A stretch of DNA of 40,649 nucleotides. Origin: Paracoccaceae bacterium (GTDB lineage Bacteria; Pseudomonadota; Alphaproteobacteria; Rhodobacterales; Rhodobacteraceae). Positions 23,642 to 33,699 of the stretch are shown here, in pieces. The stretch lies in the NCBI GenBank assembly GCA_028285485.1, contig JANQPC010000053.1, positions 1 through 40,649 of the forward strand, given 5' to 3'. A program made the translations under genes and the position numbers. The notes under the pieces are model-generated. The model was not told the DNA's origin and ran no database searches. It saw nothing but the letters and a program-made list of their open reading frames with translations. Positions within the stretch are counted from its first letter, which is position 1; each line of letters opens with the position of its first letter.

Positions 23642-24651
23642 TGCGCGTTCTGATCACGGGCACCGCCGGGTTCATCGGGTTTCATCTAGCCCGCCTGCTT
23701 CTGGCCGAGGGCCATGCGGTGCATGGCTTCGATGGGATGACGGATTACTACGATGTCACGCTCAAGCAGCGCCGCCATGCGATGTTGCTGCAATCGGAGC
23801 GGTTTTCGGCCACCGAGGCGATGCTTGAAGAAGGCGCGGCGCTCGATGCGGCGGCAGATGCGTTTCAGCCCGATGTGATCGTGCATCTCGCGGCGCAGGC
23901 AGGCGTGCGTTACTCGCTTGAAAACCCGCGCGCTTACCTCGACAGCAACGTTATCGGCACCTTCAACGTGATGGAGGCGGCGCGGCGCCTCGAAGTGGAT
24001 CACCTGCTGATGGCCTCCACCTCCTCCGTCTACGGCGCCAATACCGAGATGCCGTTTCGCGAGCTTGAAAAGGCCGATACGCCGCTCACGATCTATGCCG
24101 CGACGAAGAAGGCCAATGAGGCGATGGCGCATTCCTACGCCCATCTCCACGATCTGCCGATCACGATGTTTCGTTTTTTCACCGTCTACGGGCCCTGGGG
24201 GCGGCCGGACCTGGCGCTTTTCAAGTTCGTCGATGCGATCCTCGAAGGCCGCCCGATCGATATCTACAACCACGGCGAGATGTACCGCGATTTCACCTTT
24301 ATCGATGATCTGGTGCGCGGCATCGCGCTTCTGATCGGCGTGGCACCGGTGCGCCCGGAGACGCCCGGCGCGATTGCCGAGGGCGACAGTCTTTCGCCCG
24401 TCGCGCCCTACCGCGTGGTCAATATTGGCAATTCCGAGAAGGTGCGGCTTCTCGATTTCATCGCTGCCATCGAAGCGGCGCTGGGGATCGAGGCGCGGCG
24501 CAATTACATTGGCATGCAGCTGGGCGATGTGCCGGCCACATGGGCCGATGCGGGGCTTTTGCAAACGCTCACGGGCTACCGGCCCCAGACCGATTATCGG
24601 GAGGGGATCGGGGCCTTCGTGCGCTGGTTCAGGGATTACTATGGAAAATAG
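23641..24651 (+). CDS. NAD-dependent nucleotide-sugar 4-epimerase (UDP-glucuronate epimerase-like)
   Basis: This 336-residue extended SDR enzyme has the NAD motif [25 protein letters not shown], a Ser-rich STSSVYG and the catalytic YAATKK (Tyr/Lys). The early [16 protein letters not shown] segment and [15 protein letters not shown] are typical of CapI/LspL-type UDP-glucuronate 4-epimerases. It probably makes a galacto-configured uronic acid donor in the cytoplasm. The neighbouring dehydrogenase would supply its substrate. It overlaps that gene by 11 bases. Confidence 0.88.
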   Translation: MRVLITGTAGFIGFHLARLLLAEGHAVHGFDGMTDYYDVTLKQRRHAMLLQSERFSATEAMLEEGAALDAAADAFQPDVIVHLAAQAGVRYSLENPRAYLDSNVIGTFNVMEAARRLEVDHLLMASTSSVYGANTEMPFRELEKADTPLTIYAATKKANEAMAHSYAHLHDLPITMFRFFTVYGPWGRPDLALFKFVDAILEGRPIDIYNHGEMYRDFTFIDDLVRGIALLIGVAPVRPETPGAIAEGDSLSPVAPYRVVNIGNSEKVRLLDFIAAIEAALGIEARRNYIGMQLGDVPATWADAGLLQTLTGYRPQTDYREGIGAFVRWFRDYYGK

Positions 24652-25930
24652 CCTTCTCACCCCCGCGGGCGAAACCGTGGGCGTTATCGGCCTTGGATAT
24701 GTGGGGCTGCCGCTCGCGGTGGAATTCGGCAAGAAGTTCCGCACCATCGGCTTTGATATCAACGAGGATCGCGTGGCCGAGGTGCGCGCGGGCCGCGACA
24801 GTACCCGCGAGGTGCCGCCGCAGGATCTGTGCGAGGCGAGCTTTCTGACCGCCACGGCGCGGCAGGCGGATCTTGAGCCCTGCAGCATCTATATCGTTTC
24901 GGTTCCCACACCGATTGACAGCGCCAAGCGCCCCGATCTGACCCCGCTTCGCCGCGCCTCGGAAACCGTGGGCCAGGTGCTGAAATCCGGCGATGTGGTG
25001 GTGTTCGAAAGCACCGTGTTCCCGGGCGCCACCGAAGAGGTTTGCGTGCCGATCCTTGAGGCGCAATCGGGCCTGACGCTCAACACCGATTTCACGGTGG
25101 GCTACTCGCCCGAGCGCATCAACCCAGGCGATCGCGAGCGGCGCCTGCCGAATATCGTCAAGGTCACCTCGGGCTCCACGCCCGAGGCGGCCGAACGCAT
25201 CGATGCGCTCTATCGCGCGATCGTTCCGGCGGGCACCTACAAGGCCGAAAGCATCCGCGTGGCCGAGGCCGCGAAAGTGATCGAGAACACCCAGCGCGAT
25301 CTGAATATCGGGCTGATGAACGAGCTGGCGATCATCTTCAACAAGCTTGGCATCGATACCGAAGCGGTGCTGAAGGCCGCAGGCACCAAGTGGAACTTCC
25401 TGCCGTTCCGCCCGGGGCTTGTGGGCGGGCACTGCATTGGCGTGGATCCCTATTACCTGACCCATAAGGCCGAGGAAATCGGGTACCACCCGCAGATCAT
25501 CCTTGCCGGGCGCCGCCTGAACGATGGGATGGGCGCCCATGTGGCAAGCCAGCTTGTGAAGGCGATGATGAAGCGGCGCATCCTTGTGGATGGCGCGCGG
25601 GTGCTGGTGATGGGGCTGGCCTTCAAGGAAAACTGCCCGGATCTGCGCAATACGCGGGTGATCGATGTGATCCGCGAACTGGAGGATTACGGGATCACGG
25701 TGGATGTGCATGATCCATGGGTCGATGCCGGGGAGGCGCGCGGCGAATACGGGCTCGAGATCACCGAACGCCCCGCCGAAGGCGCCTATGATGGCGTGGT
25801 CCTTGCGGTGGCGCATGATCTCTTCCGCGCCGCGGGGGCAGAGGCGCTTCGCCGCTACGGCCGCAAGACCCATGTGCTTTACGATCTGAAGAACCTGCTC
25901 TCCTTGGGCGAAAGCGATCTGCGGCTATGA
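24641..25930 (+). CDS. UDP-sugar 6-dehydrogenase (TviB/WbpA-like)
   Basis: This is a 429-residue, NAD-dependent, two-step oxidase of the UDP-glucose/GDP-mannose dehydrogenase family. It has an N-terminal [18 protein letters not shown], a [10 protein letters not shown] motif, the catalytic Cys in [14 protein letters not shown] and a C-terminal [16 protein letters not shown]. The SPERINPGD and [11 protein letters not shown] forms are those of UDP-N-acetylhexosamine dehydrogenases such as TviB. A HexNAc uronic acid product is therefore likely, though UDP-glucose cannot be excluded. It is coupled to both neighbours. Confidence 0.9.
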   Translation: MENSLLTPAGETVGVIGLGYVGLPLAVEFGKKFRTIGFDINEDRVAEVRAGRDSTREVPPQDLCEASFLTATARQADLEPCSIYIVSVPTPIDSAKRPDLTPLRRASETVGQVLKSGDVVVFESTVFPGATEEVCVPILEAQSGLTLNTDFTVGYSPERINPGDRERRLPNIVKVTSGSTPEAAERIDALYRAIVPAGTYKAESIRVAEAAKVIENTQRDLNIGLMNELAIIFNKLGIDTEAVLKAAGTKWNFLPFRPGLVGGHCIGVDPYYLTHKAEEIGYHPQIILAGRRLNDGMGAHVASQLVKAMMKRRILVDGARVLVMGLAFKENCPDLRNTRVIDVIRELEDYGITVDVHDPWVDAGEARGEYGLEITERPAEGAYDGVVLAVAHDLFRAAGAEALRRYGRKTHVLYDLKNLLSLGESDLRL

Positions 25931-26469
25931 GGGCGCCCGTCACCATCGATGGGCCAAGCCTGCGCCTGCGCCTGGTGGAGCCGGGCGATGCGCCCTATCT
26001 CTTCGCGCTGCGCACCGATCCCGAAATCAATGCGCATCTTTCGGAAGTAACGGGCACGGCGGAGGATCAGCGCCGCTGGATCGAAGCCTATAAGGCGCGC
26101 GAGGCCGCGGGCGAAGAAGCCTATTACATCATCGAACGGCAGGACGGCACCGCATGCGGTACCGTGCGGCTTTACGGAATTGAGGCGGACCGGTTTACCT
26201 GGGGCAGCTGGATCCTCGATGCCAACAAGCCCCCCAAGGCAGCGCTGGAGAGTGCGCTGCTCTCGTTCGGGGTTGGGTTCGAGGTGCTTGGCAAAAAACG
26301 GGCACGGATCGAAGTGCGAAGAGAAAACGAACAGGCCATCGCGTTTTACAGGCGGTACAAGATGCGTCAGACAAGCGCCGACCATGAATATCTCTACTTC
26401 GAATACGATCTGGCACAGTTCACTGGCGATCGTGACTTGCTGATGAGCCATCTGGCAAATCCGGTATGA
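25927..26469 (+). CDS. GNAT-family N-acetyltransferase
   Basis: This 180-residue RimJ/RimL-like acetyltransferase begins [20 protein letters not shown] and has the acetyl-CoA region in the segment after [20 protein letters not shown]. It continues with an [20 protein letters not shown] motif typical of GNAT motif B. Members inside polysaccharide loci acetylate amino-sugar nucleotides. Here it could acetylate the amine made by the downstream aminotransferase. That link is inferred from gene order. It starts in an ATGA overlap with the dehydrogenase gene. Confidence 0.85.
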   Translation: MRAPVTIDGPSLRLRLVEPGDAPYLFALRTDPEINAHLSEVTGTAEDQRRWIEAYKAREAAGEEAYYIIERQDGTACGTVRLYGIEADRFTWGSWILDANKPPKAALESALLSFGVGFEVLGKKRARIEVRRENEQAIAFYRRYKMRQTSADHEYLYFEYDLAQFTGDRDLLMSHLANPV

Positions 26470-27281
26470 CAACACCCGAACTCAGCAAGAAAGCGTCACC
26501 CATGATCGCGCCGGATGTCGAAATCGCGCCGAACGTCCAGCTCAGTGATGGATTGGTCGTGCGCAAAGGGGCGGTCATCGAAAAGTCGGTGGTCTTCGCC
26601 GAAGAAATAGATGCGCAAACCATCGTTTCCGAAAACGTGCGGATCGGCGCTGGCGCCGTGGTGGGCGCAGGTGTTTTGCTGAATTGGGGCTGTCTCGTAC
26701 GGCCGGGCAGTGTGGTGCTCGCATCGGTGCCGCCAAACGCCATTGTTGAGGGCAACCCGGCGCAGATCGTGGGGTACACAAGCCCGTTGGACGCCGAGTT
26801 GCCCGAAGATGGGCCGCTTGCGGTAACCGACGACAAAACAACGCGGCTTCAAAGCCAGACACATCATATCGGTGTGGGCGGGGCCATGCTGCACGAGCTT
26901 CCACGCGTCTTCGATCTACGTGGCGGGCTTTCGGTAGGCGAATTCGAGCGTGATCTTCCCTTCGCCCCCCAGCGCTTCTTTCTGGTCTTCGACGTGCCAT
27001 CCGAAGAGCTGCGCGGAGAGCATGCGCATAAAGAGTGCCACCAGTTTCTGGTGTGCGTGCACGGATCCTGCAGAACGCTTCTCGATAACGGGGTTGCCCG
27101 GCGCGAGGTTCTCCTCGACCGCCCGAACCTGGGCCTGCACATGCCTCCGCGGATATGGGGCACCCAGTTTCGTTACACCCAGGACGCGGTGCTTCTCGTT
27201 CTCGCATCACACCCCTACGATCCCGAGGATTACGTGCGGACCTATGACGATTTTCAAGCTTTGATCGGCGAGCAGCCATGA
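26466..27281 (+). CDS. WxcM-like fusion: short hexapeptide-repeat module plus FdtA-type sugar 3,4-ketoisomerase
   Basis: This is a 271-residue protein. Residues about 12-104 form a left-handed beta-helix acyltransferase-like module ([20 protein letters not shown], then a [17 protein letters not shown] ending). It appears shortened: the middle repeats and the region normally carrying the catalytic His are absent. Residues about 138-268 are a cupin-type ketoisomerase with [20 protein letters not shown] and [11 protein letters not shown]. In the family this isomerase turns dTDP-4-keto-6-deoxyglucose into the 3-keto form used by the next gene's aminotransferase. It overlaps both neighbours by four bases. 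Confidence 0.86.
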   Translation: MTTPELSKKASPMIAPDVEIAPNVQLSDGLVVRKGAVIEKSVVFAEEIDAQTIVSENVRIGAGAVVGAGVLLNWGCLVRPGSVVLASVPPNAIVEGNPAQIVGYTSPLDAELPEDGPLAVTDDKTTRLQSQTHHIGVGGAMLHELPRVFDLRGGLSVGEFERDLPFAPQRFFLVFDVPSEELRGEHAHKECHQFLVCVHGSCRTLLDNGVARREVLLDRPNLGLHMPPRIWGTQFRYTQDAVLLVLASHPYDPEDYVRTYDDFQALIGEQP

Positions 27282-28366
27282 TCCCGTTTCTTGATCTTGA
27301 GGCCGCATATCTCGAACTGAAGCCCGAGATTGACGCCGCCATCGCCCGCGTGCTGGACAGCGGCTGGTACATCATGGGCGCCGAGCTTGAGGCTTTTGAG
27401 GCGGAGTATGCCGCCTATTGCGAAGCGGGCTATTGCGTTGGTGTGGCCAACGGGCTTGATGCCTTGGTGCTGGCGATTCGGGCGCTCGGTATCGGGCAGG
27501 GCGATGAGGTAATCGTTCCGTCGAACACATACATCGCAACCTGGCTTGCCGTTTCTGCCGTTGGGGCCACACCAGTGCCGGTGGAGCCCGATCCGGCAAC
27601 CCACAATATTGATCCCGCCCGTATTCCCGCGGCGATCGGGCCGCGCACGAAGGTGATCCTGCCCGTCCATCTGTATGGGCAGCCTGCGGATATGGAGCCG
27701 ATCCTTGCCATCGCGCGTGACGCAGGCCTGGCGGTTGTCGAGGATGGAGCTCAGGCCCACGGCGCGCGCTACAAGGGGCGCCGGCTCGGTGCGCATGGTG
27801 ATATCGTTTGCTGGAGCTTCTACCCCGGCAAGAACCTCGGTGCGCTGGGCGATGGCGGCGCGATCACGACCAACCGCGCGGATCTGGCCGAGAAGGTGGC
27901 CGTGCTGCGCAACTACGGATCGCGCGAGAAGTACGTCAACGAGGTGGCTGGCGTGAACAGCCGCCTGGATCCCTTGCAGGCGGCTGTTCTGCGCGTGAAG
28001 CTCACCCATCTCGATGCGTGGAACACCCGCCGCACGGCGGCAGCGGCGGCATATGGCGCCAAGTTGGGCGATAGCGGCCTGACGCTTCCCGTGGTGCCGG
28101 ATTGGGCGGAGCCGGCGTGGCATCTCTATGTCGTGCGCACGTCGGAAAGGGATGCCCTGAAGAAGCGCCTCGATGCGGCTGGGATCGGCACGCTGATCCA
28201 CTATCCCATCCCGCCGCACATGCAGGCCGCGTTTGCGCAAATGGGCATGGCGCCAGACGCTTTGCCGATCGCCAAGCGCTTGGCGGACGAGGTTTTGAGT
28301 CTTCCGATTGGGCCGCATATGCGTGAAGAGGTGCCGGCCTCGGTGGCCGGGTGCGTTCAGCCATGA
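27278..28366 (+). CDS. DegT/DnrJ/EryC1/StrS sugar aminotransferase (FdtB/QdtB-like)
   Basis: This 362-residue PLP enzyme has PFLDL at the start, the [11 protein letters not shown] motif (Asp156 region) and the PLP Lys185 in [15 protein letters not shown], followed by the [10 protein letters not shown] stretch and [12 protein letters not shown]. Together with the preceding ketoisomerase it should form a dTDP-3-amino-3,6-dideoxyhexose in the cytoplasm. The C-terminus is slightly short for the family and overlaps the sulfotransferase start (ATGA). RmlA and RmlB, which make the precursor, are not in the window. Confidence 0.92.
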   Translation: MIPFLDLEAAYLELKPEIDAAIARVLDSGWYIMGAELEAFEAEYAAYCEAGYCVGVANGLDALVLAIRALGIGQGDEVIVPSNTYIATWLAVSAVGATPVPVEPDPATHNIDPARIPAAIGPRTKVILPVHLYGQPADMEPILAIARDAGLAVVEDGAQAHGARYKGRRLGAHGDIVCWSFYPGKNLGALGDGGAITTNRADLAEKVAVLRNYGSREKYVNEVAGVNSRLDPLQAAVLRVKLTHLDAWNTRRTAAAAAYGAKLGDSGLTLPVVPDWAEPAWHLYVVRTSERDALKKRLDAAGIGTLIHYPIPPHMQAAFAQMGMAPDALPIAKRLADEVLSLPIGPHMREEVPASVAGCVQP

Positions 28367-29208
28367 GTGAGATCTATCGCTGCAATCTCGTAATGCCCGG
28401 GGCGGCAAAGAGCGGCACGAGTTCGCTCCATGAGCTTCTCGATCAACATCCCGATATCGAGATGAGTTCAAAGAAAGAGCCACATCACTTTTCGCGCAGA
28501 GAGCGTTTTGAAGCCGGTGCGGCCGCTCACAACGCACTCTTCGAGGGTGGGGGCGAGCCCCTCTACTGCGGTGAATCTTCGACAAGCTACATGATTTCCG
28601 AAGCCGCCATCGCGCGGATTCGGGAAAGCCTTGTTGATCCCAAGATCATTATTCTGTTGCGTGATCCGGTAGAGCGTACGTTTTCGCACTACAGGTGGCG
28701 CTACACGCTGGGTCTGGAGGATCGGGAGTTTCTGGATGCGCTTCGGGAGGACGGTTACGCCTACGATCCCGAACAAACGCATGGCTACGGATATCGGAGC
28801 TACCTGCAGTTCTCACGCTACGGCACCTACGTTCCAAAATGGGTCTCGGCTTTCGGCGAAGACAACGTGCTGATCGTGTCGACCCAGTCGCTGAAAAGCG
28901 ATCCGGCCGCGACCTTCGCGAAATGCGTGCGGTTTCTCGATCTTTCAGACACTGGTTTCCAGCGGGAGATCAAGGCGAACGTAACCGAGACCCTGACACG
29001 CCGTTCCTTTGGCCCTGCGAGCCTTGTGGCGCGATTTGTGCCTCGGCAACTGAAGGGGGCGGCCTATGGAAGGTTGCGGAATGCCATGGCGAAGCGGATT
29101 CCGAAAAGAACACTTCGGCGTGAGCTTCTGAGCGGTGAACGGGCCTTCCTGGAAGAAGAATTGGCGGAGGATATTCACTTCTTCCGCACAGTCTTGAGGG
29201 CCGCCTAA
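28363..29208 (+). CDS. PAPS-dependent sulfotransferase
   Basis: This 281-residue protein has the PAPS 5'-phosphosulfate loop [20 protein letters not shown] near the N-terminus and the 3'-phosphate motif [14 protein letters not shown] (about residue 105). Both are standard in heparan/carbohydrate-type sulfotransferases. It most likely transfers sulfate to a sugar of the polysaccharide or its lipid-linked repeat unit. The codon choice looks less GC-biased than in flanking genes. It is coupled to the aminotransferase gene and followed by the flippase after 4 bases. Confidence 0.88.
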   Translation: MSEIYRCNLVMPGAAKSGTSSLHELLDQHPDIEMSSKKEPHHFSRRERFEAGAAAHNALFEGGGEPLYCGESSTSYMISEAAIARIRESLVDPKIIILLRDPVERTFSHYRWRYTLGLEDREFLDALREDGYAYDPEQTHGYGYRSYLQFSRYGTYVPKWVSAFGEDNVLIVSTQSLKSDPAATFAKCVRFLDLSDTGFQREIKANVTETLTRRSFGPASLVARFVPRQLKGAAYGRLRNAMAKRIPKRTLRRELLSGERAFLEEELAEDIHFFRTVLRAA

Positions 29209-29212
29209 CCCC

Positions 29213-30712
29213 ATGTCCTCCCGCGGTCTGATGAAATCGATGCTGATCATCGGCAGCGCCAATGTGGTGACGATCGGGATCGCGATCCTGCGCCAGAAGG
29301 CGGTGGCGGTGTTGCTGGGCCCGGCGGGCATCGGCCTTCTGGGCATTTATGCCAACCTGGTGGGCAGCGCCGCTACCGTTGCGGGCCTTGGGCTTGGCTC
29401 AAGCGGCGTGCGCCAGATCGCGGCGGCGCGGGAGGATGCGGCGGTGCTCGCGCGGGTGCGGCGCGTCTTGTTCTGCGCGCTTGCGGTGCAGGGCGTATTC
29501 GGCTCGGCCCTCGTCTGGGCTTTTCGGACAGAGCTTGCGGGGCTTTTCTTCGATGATCCGGCGCGCACGCGCGATGTTGGCCTTGTGGCGCTGGCCGTTG
29601 CGCTCACACTGGTGGCAAGCTCGCAAACCGCGCTGCTTCAGGGGTTGCGGCGGGTGGCCGATCTTGGGCGCGTCACGGTTTTATCCGCCCTTGCGGGCAC
29701 CATCGCCGGGCTTGCGGCGATCTGGGCCTATGGCGGCGACGGGCTTGTGGCCTTCATCATCGCGCAACCGCTGACCTCGATCGCGGTGGCACTGATCTAC
29801 ACGCACCGCCTGCCGCGCCCCGAAGGCGCGGCCCCGGATCTTGCCGCGATCTGGGCGGCCTGGCGCCCGATGGTGGCGCTTGGGGCGGTATTCATGCTGG
29901 GCGGTCTTGCCGGATCGGTGACCGTTCTGGCCATGCGCGCGGTGCTGGCCAACGATCTCGGCCTTGCCGCCGCGGGCCTGTTTGCCGCCTGCTGGGGCAT
30001 CACGATGCGATATGTGGGCTTTTTGCTGAACGCGATGTCGGCCGATTACTACCCGCGGCTGACGGAGGTGATTGCCAACAAGCCCGCCGCCAACCGGCTG
30101 ATGAACGACCAATCGCAGATCGGATTGGCGCTTGGGGCCCCTGTTCTTCTGGCGCTGATCGGCCTCGCGCCCTGGGCGCTGACGCTTCTTTACTCGGCCG
30201 AGTTTGCCGAGGCCGCGGCCGTGCTGCAATGGCAGACGCTGGGCAACATCATCAAGATTGCGACCTGGCCTATGGGATTTGCCTTCGTGGCCGGCGCGCA
30301 ATCGCGGATCTACCTCTGCACGCAACTGGGCTGGAATGCGATGTTTCTGGCCTTTTTCTTCCTCGCCCTGCCAAGCCTTGGCTTGCTCGCCGCGGGGGTG
30401 GCGTTTTTTGCAAGCTTTGCGATCCAGCACATGGTGGTGCGCAGCCTCGCGCGGCACTATCACGGCTTTGCGTGGGACCGGCTGACGATGCGCCTGATGA
30501 TCCTTCATACCCTGCTGGGCGCGGTGATCCTGGCAACGGCGATTGTGCAACCGCTGGCCGGAGCGGGTATCGCGGTCTGTGCGGCGGCGGCCACGGGGCT
30601 GTGGGGCGCGCGGCTCGTGCTGGAAAAGATCGGGCCCGGCGGGCGTGCGGTTACCCTGGCGCGGCGCGGCTATGCCCGGATCGGCTGGCCCCTGGAGGAT
30701 CGGCATGCCTGA
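29213..30712 (+). CDS. wzx: Wzx-type oligosaccharide flippase
   Basis: This 499-residue membrane protein of the MOP superfamily has about 12 hydrophobic segments. The N-terminal pattern, LIIGSANVVTIGIAILRQKAVAVLLGPAGIGLLGIY, is typical of O-antigen translocases. It moves undecaprenyl-linked repeat units across the inner membrane to the polymerase. Its presence, together with EpsG and Wzc, points to a Wzx/Wzy pathway rather than an ABC exporter. It overlaps the next gene by 8 bases. Confidence 0.9.
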   Translation: MSSRGLMKSMLIIGSANVVTIGIAILRQKAVAVLLGPAGIGLLGIYANLVGSAATVAGLGLGSSGVRQIAAAREDAAVLARVRRVLFCALAVQGVFGSALVWAFRTELAGLFFDDPARTRDVGLVALAVALTLVASSQTALLQGLRRVADLGRVTVLSALAGTIAGLAAIWAYGGDGLVAFIIAQPLTSIAVALIYTHRLPRPEGAAPDLAAIWAAWRPMVALGAVFMLGGLAGSVTVLAMRAVLANDLGLAAAGLFAACWGITMRYVGFLLNAMSADYYPRLTEVIANKPAANRLMNDQSQIGLALGAPVLLALIGLAPWALTLLYSAEFAEAAAVLQWQTLGNIIKIATWPMGFAFVAGAQSRIYLCTQLGWNAMFLAFFFLALPSLGLLAAGVAFFASFAIQHMVVRSLARHYHGFAWDRLTMRLMILHTLLGAVILATAIVQPLAGAGIAVCAAAATGLWGARLVLEKIGPGGRAVTLARRGYARIGWPLEDRHA

Positions 30713-31610
30713 AGCCACCCGCCCGCTGATCACCTTCGCGGTTTTTGCCTACAACCAGGAGGATGTGATCGCGGAGGCCGTCGAGGGGGCATTTGCCCAA
30801 ACCTATTCGCCGCTCGAGATCATCCTGTCCGACGATGGATCGAGCGACGGAACGTTTGAGATCCTGGCCAAGATGGCCGCCGAATATGACGGCCCCCACA
30901 CCGTGCGCGCCCGCCGCAGCCCCCAGAACCGCGGGCTTCTGGGCCACATCAACGATGTGGCGGCCGAGGCGAAGGGCGAGATCATCGTGATGGCAGCGGG
31001 GGATGATGTTTCGCTTCCGGAGCGGACGGAGGTGTTGGCGGAGGCGATTGGATCAAGTTGCGGCGCTGCAGCGGCTTTCTCGGGATACTCCGTTCTGGGC
31101 TCAAACGAAAAGATCGCACATGGCTGGGCTCCGCATACGGCGGTGAGCCTTGCTGAGATTGCATTCAACTGCGGCGGGGTCGCAAAGGGCGCGACATACG
31201 CCTACCGCACGCATTGCCTTCGCTGGCCGCGCCCGATCCCGGAAAGCCTTTTCAGTGAGGACCGCATTCTGCCGCTGAGAGCCGCCGTGCTTGGCGACGT
31301 CATTCCGCTTGCCGAATCGCTGGTATCCTGCCGAGAAGCTGTCGATAGCATGGGCAAAAGGCTGGTTCGGGAACGCCGCCTTCCGGTACAGAACGACCAA
31401 CACATATCCGCGTTGCTTGAAGACTTGCGGTCCGCCCGTATTGAGCGGGAACTGAGTGTGCTCACCTACTTCACGGCGGCTTCGCTGATTTCGCTGCGTC
31501 GTATTGCGCATCGGATGGGACAACGGCGGGGCAATGCTGGCGACCTGATCTTTCGCGTCGCGGGCCGCACCCTAAAATCACTCGTGACCAGATTGGTTAG
31601 CACACGATAA
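30705..31610 (+). CDS. Family 2 glycosyltransferase (first)
   Basis: This 301-residue GT-A enzyme opens with ITFAVFAYNQEDVIAEAVEGA and has LEIILSDDGSSDGTFEIL and the metal-binding GDD in VMAAGDDVSLP. The N-terminal nucleotide-binding half is well conserved, while the C-terminal acceptor half is not recognisable. Base composition changes within the gene: after about 31030 the DNA is visibly poorer in G+C, suggesting that the acceptor-binding half was exchanged by recombination. The ATG at 30705 lies inside the wzx end. Confidence 0.86.
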   Translation: MPEATRPLITFAVFAYNQEDVIAEAVEGAFAQTYSPLEIILSDDGSSDGTFEILAKMAAEYDGPHTVRARRSPQNRGLLGHINDVAAEAKGEIIVMAAGDDVSLPERTEVLAEAIGSSCGAAAAFSGYSVLGSNEKIAHGWAPHTAVSLAEIAFNCGGVAKGATYAYRTHCLRWPRPIPESLFSEDRILPLRAAVLGDVIPLAESLVSCREAVDSMGKRLVRERRLPVQNDQHISALLEDLRSARIERELSVLTYFTAASLISLRRIAHRMGQRRGNAGDLIFRVAGRTLKSLVTRLVSTR

Positions 31611-31701
31611 GCGCTTGAATTGGTCTGAGCCATTGAAGCCTTACGAATCGAATTGCCGCCGCCTTTCGCTTTTCAAACTGCCGCCCAACGAATGATCGCG
31701 A
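31611..31701. other. Long gap within the polysaccharide operon
   Basis: These 91 bases between the two GT2 genes form the longest gap inside the 18-gene operon, whose other gaps are under 30 bases. The DNA is A+T-richer than the surroundings. I see no ORF, hairpin or clear promoter in it. Confidence 0.5.
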
Positions 31702-32592
31702 ATGTCTGAAATCATTAACGATATCTTTGCTGAAGATAAGGTGCGCGTTTCTGTCATCATTCCCGCTTATCGAGATACCGAGCGGTTGCGCAAGTGCCTG
31801 AAATGCTTGGAGCGGCAGACTTTGGCGGCCGATCTTTTCGAGATTATCGTTGTCAACAACGACCCGGACGAGGGGTTGGAGCTTTCGTCCGATACACACA
31901 ACCTAATTGTCTTGGAAGAGCCGAGGCCGGGCAGCTATGCGGCGCGCAATCGTGGGCTGGAGGTGGCACGGGGCGCGGTGATTGCGTTCACGGATTCCGA
32001 TTGCCTTCCTGATGCGGATTGGCTTGCGCAGGGGCTCGCCGCGCTTGCGCAGTCCGGGGCGGATCGGGTTGCGGGCCAAGTTCGCGTCTTTGCAACGAAC
32101 CGTCCGCCGAGTGCTGTGGAATGCTACGAGACATTCTTTGCCTTCGATCAACCCGCCAACGTCGCATCGGGTGTCGCTATCACGGCAAATCTGATTGCAC
32201 GAGCCGTCGTGTTCGAAGCCATCGGTGCATTTGATGACACACTCCTATCGGGAGGGGACGTCGAATGGAACCAGCGCGCGACGGTCGCGGGGTTTTCGCT
32301 CAGTTACGTTGACGGATGCCGGGTGCTGCACCCGGCCCGAAGCAACTGGGATGAGATTTCCAGAAAGGCCAGTCGAGTGATCGGCGGGAAAATCGCAATC
32401 GACCCTGAGTATTCAGTGAGCTTGGCCAGATCGCTTATGCCGCCGGTAGAAGCCTGCATCCGCATCCTTAAGACGCCCAGCAGATCATTGCGGGACAAGG
32501 TATTGGCTTTCTATGTGGCCTACAGGCTGAAGGTTTACAGATACTCAATTCATCGCCGCCTTCGTTTGGGTACAGCCCATGCTGAACGGTAG
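31702..32592 (+). CDS. Family 2 glycosyltransferase (second)
   Basis: This 296-residue GT-A enzyme has VSVIIPAYRDTERLRKCL, FEIIVVNNDPDEG, a RPGSYAARNRGLEVARG motif and the metal-binding DSD in IAFTDSDCLPDADW. DTLLSGGDVEWNQRA is the usual ED/EW-type acceptor region (here GGDVEWNQR). The gene lies wholly in an A+T-richer block, with codon use unlike its neighbours, suggesting recent acquisition. The ribosome-binding site before the ATG is weak. Donor and acceptor sugars are unknown. Confidence 0.88.
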   Translation: MSEIINDIFAEDKVRVSVIIPAYRDTERLRKCLKCLERQTLAADLFEIIVVNNDPDEGLELSSDTHNLIVLEEPRPGSYAARNRGLEVARGAVIAFTDSDCLPDADWLAQGLAALAQSGADRVAGQVRVFATNRPPSAVECYETFFAFDQPANVASGVAITANLIARAVVFEAIGAFDDTLLSGGDVEWNQRATVAGFSLSYVDGCRVLHPARSNWDEISRKASRVIGGKIAIDPEYSVSLARSLMPPVEACIRILKTPSRSLRDKVLAFYVAYRLKVYRYSIHRRLRLGTAHAER

Positions 32593-32619
32593 AGGATTGA
32601 TGGGCTGGAGCCTCCCCTG

Positions 32620-33699
32620 TTGATCTCCATCCTCCTACCTGACCTGCGTGCTGGCGGCGTTGAAACTGTGCGGCTGGTGCTTGCGCGGGAGTTCAGGCGG
32701 GCCGGGCATGAGGTGGAGTTTGTGCTCACCCAGGCGCGGGGGGAGCTGCTGGACCGGGCGCGGGAGGCCTATCCGGTTGTCGATCTGGCAACACCGCGGG
32801 CGCGCCATATGGCCGGGCCTCTGGCGGCCTACCTGGAACGGCGGCGCCCCGATGCGATCCTCGCCGCGATGTGGCCGCTTACCGTGATCGCGCCCTTTGC
32901 GCGGCGCCTGTCCCGCCACCGCTGCCCGATTGTGGCCAGCGAACACAATTCGCTTTCGATCCAATATGCGGGACGGAGCGCGGTGCACCGGCAGGCCCTG
33001 CGCCGCAGCATGGCGCTTGGATACAAGGCTAACGATAGCGTCGTGGCCGTCTCCCACGGGGTTGCCGCCGATCTGAGCGCGCTGTCGGGCCTTGCGGTCA
33101 GCGATTTCGAGGTGATCCACAACCCCGTGCCCGCTCGGCCCGAAGCGCAGTGCCCGGCTGACGCGGACGCGCTTTGGGGCGCCCCGCGCGGGGCGCGCAT
33201 CCTGTCCGTGGGCACCTTGAAGGCCCAGAAGAACCATGCGCTCCTTCTTGATGCCTTCGCGCGCCTGCCGTCTTCCAATGCGCGGCTGATGCTTGTGGGG
33301 GGAGGGGAGCGTGAGGGTGCACTGCGCGCGCAGGCGGCGCGCCTTGGCGTTTCGGACCGCGTGATTTTTGCCGGGTTTCAGGCCGATACGCGGCCGTTCT
33401 ACAAAAGTGCGGATGTCTTCGTGCTATCCTCGAATTATGAAGGGTTTGGCAACGTGATTGTCGAGGCTTTGGCGGCGGGCACGCCCGTGGTTTCAACCGA
33501 TTGCCCTTCGGGCCCCGCAGAGATCCTCGAAGATGGCCGCTATGGGCGGCTGGTGCCTGTGGGCGATGCGGATGCGCTGGCCGCAGCGATCACGGCCACG
33601 CTTGCCGAGGCGCCGGATGGCGCCGCCCTGCGCGCCCGGGCCGCCGCCTTCGCGCCGGAGATTGCGGCCGCCCGATACCTTGAGTGCCTGACGCAATGA
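32620..33699 (+). CDS. GT4-type glycosyltransferase
   Basis: This 359-residue GT-B enzyme opens ISILLPDLRAGGVETVRLVLA, has ASEHNSL and VSVGTLKAQKNHALLLDAF-like segments, and the donor-site E-x7-E in YEGFGNVIVEALAAGTPVV. This is the retaining GT4 pattern. The only practical start is a TTG at 32620: no ATG or GTG lies between it and the previous stop, and GGAG sits nine bases ahead. High G+C returns in this gene after the A+T-richer block. Confidence 0.88.
   Translation: MISILLPDLRAGGVETVRLVLAREFRRAGHEVEFVLTQARGELLDRAREAYPVVDLATPRARHMAGPLAAYLERRRPDAILAAMWPLTVIAPFARRLSRHRCPIVASEHNSLSIQYAGRSAVHRQALRRSMALGYKANDSVVAVSHGVAADLSALSGLAVSDFEVIHNPVPARPEAQCPADADALWGAPRGARILSVGTLKAQKNHALLLDAFARLPSSNARLMLVGGGEREGALRAQAARLGVSDRVIFAGFQADTRPFYKSADVFVLSSNYEGFGNVIVEALAAGTPVVSTDCPSGPAEILEDGRYGRLVPVGDADALAAAITATLAEAPDGAALRARAAAFAPEIAAARYLECLTQ

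Noticed and set aside
27254-28585. Long minus-strand open frame (about 443 codons)
   Set aside because: Antisense to the aminotransferase gene with no recognisable domain.
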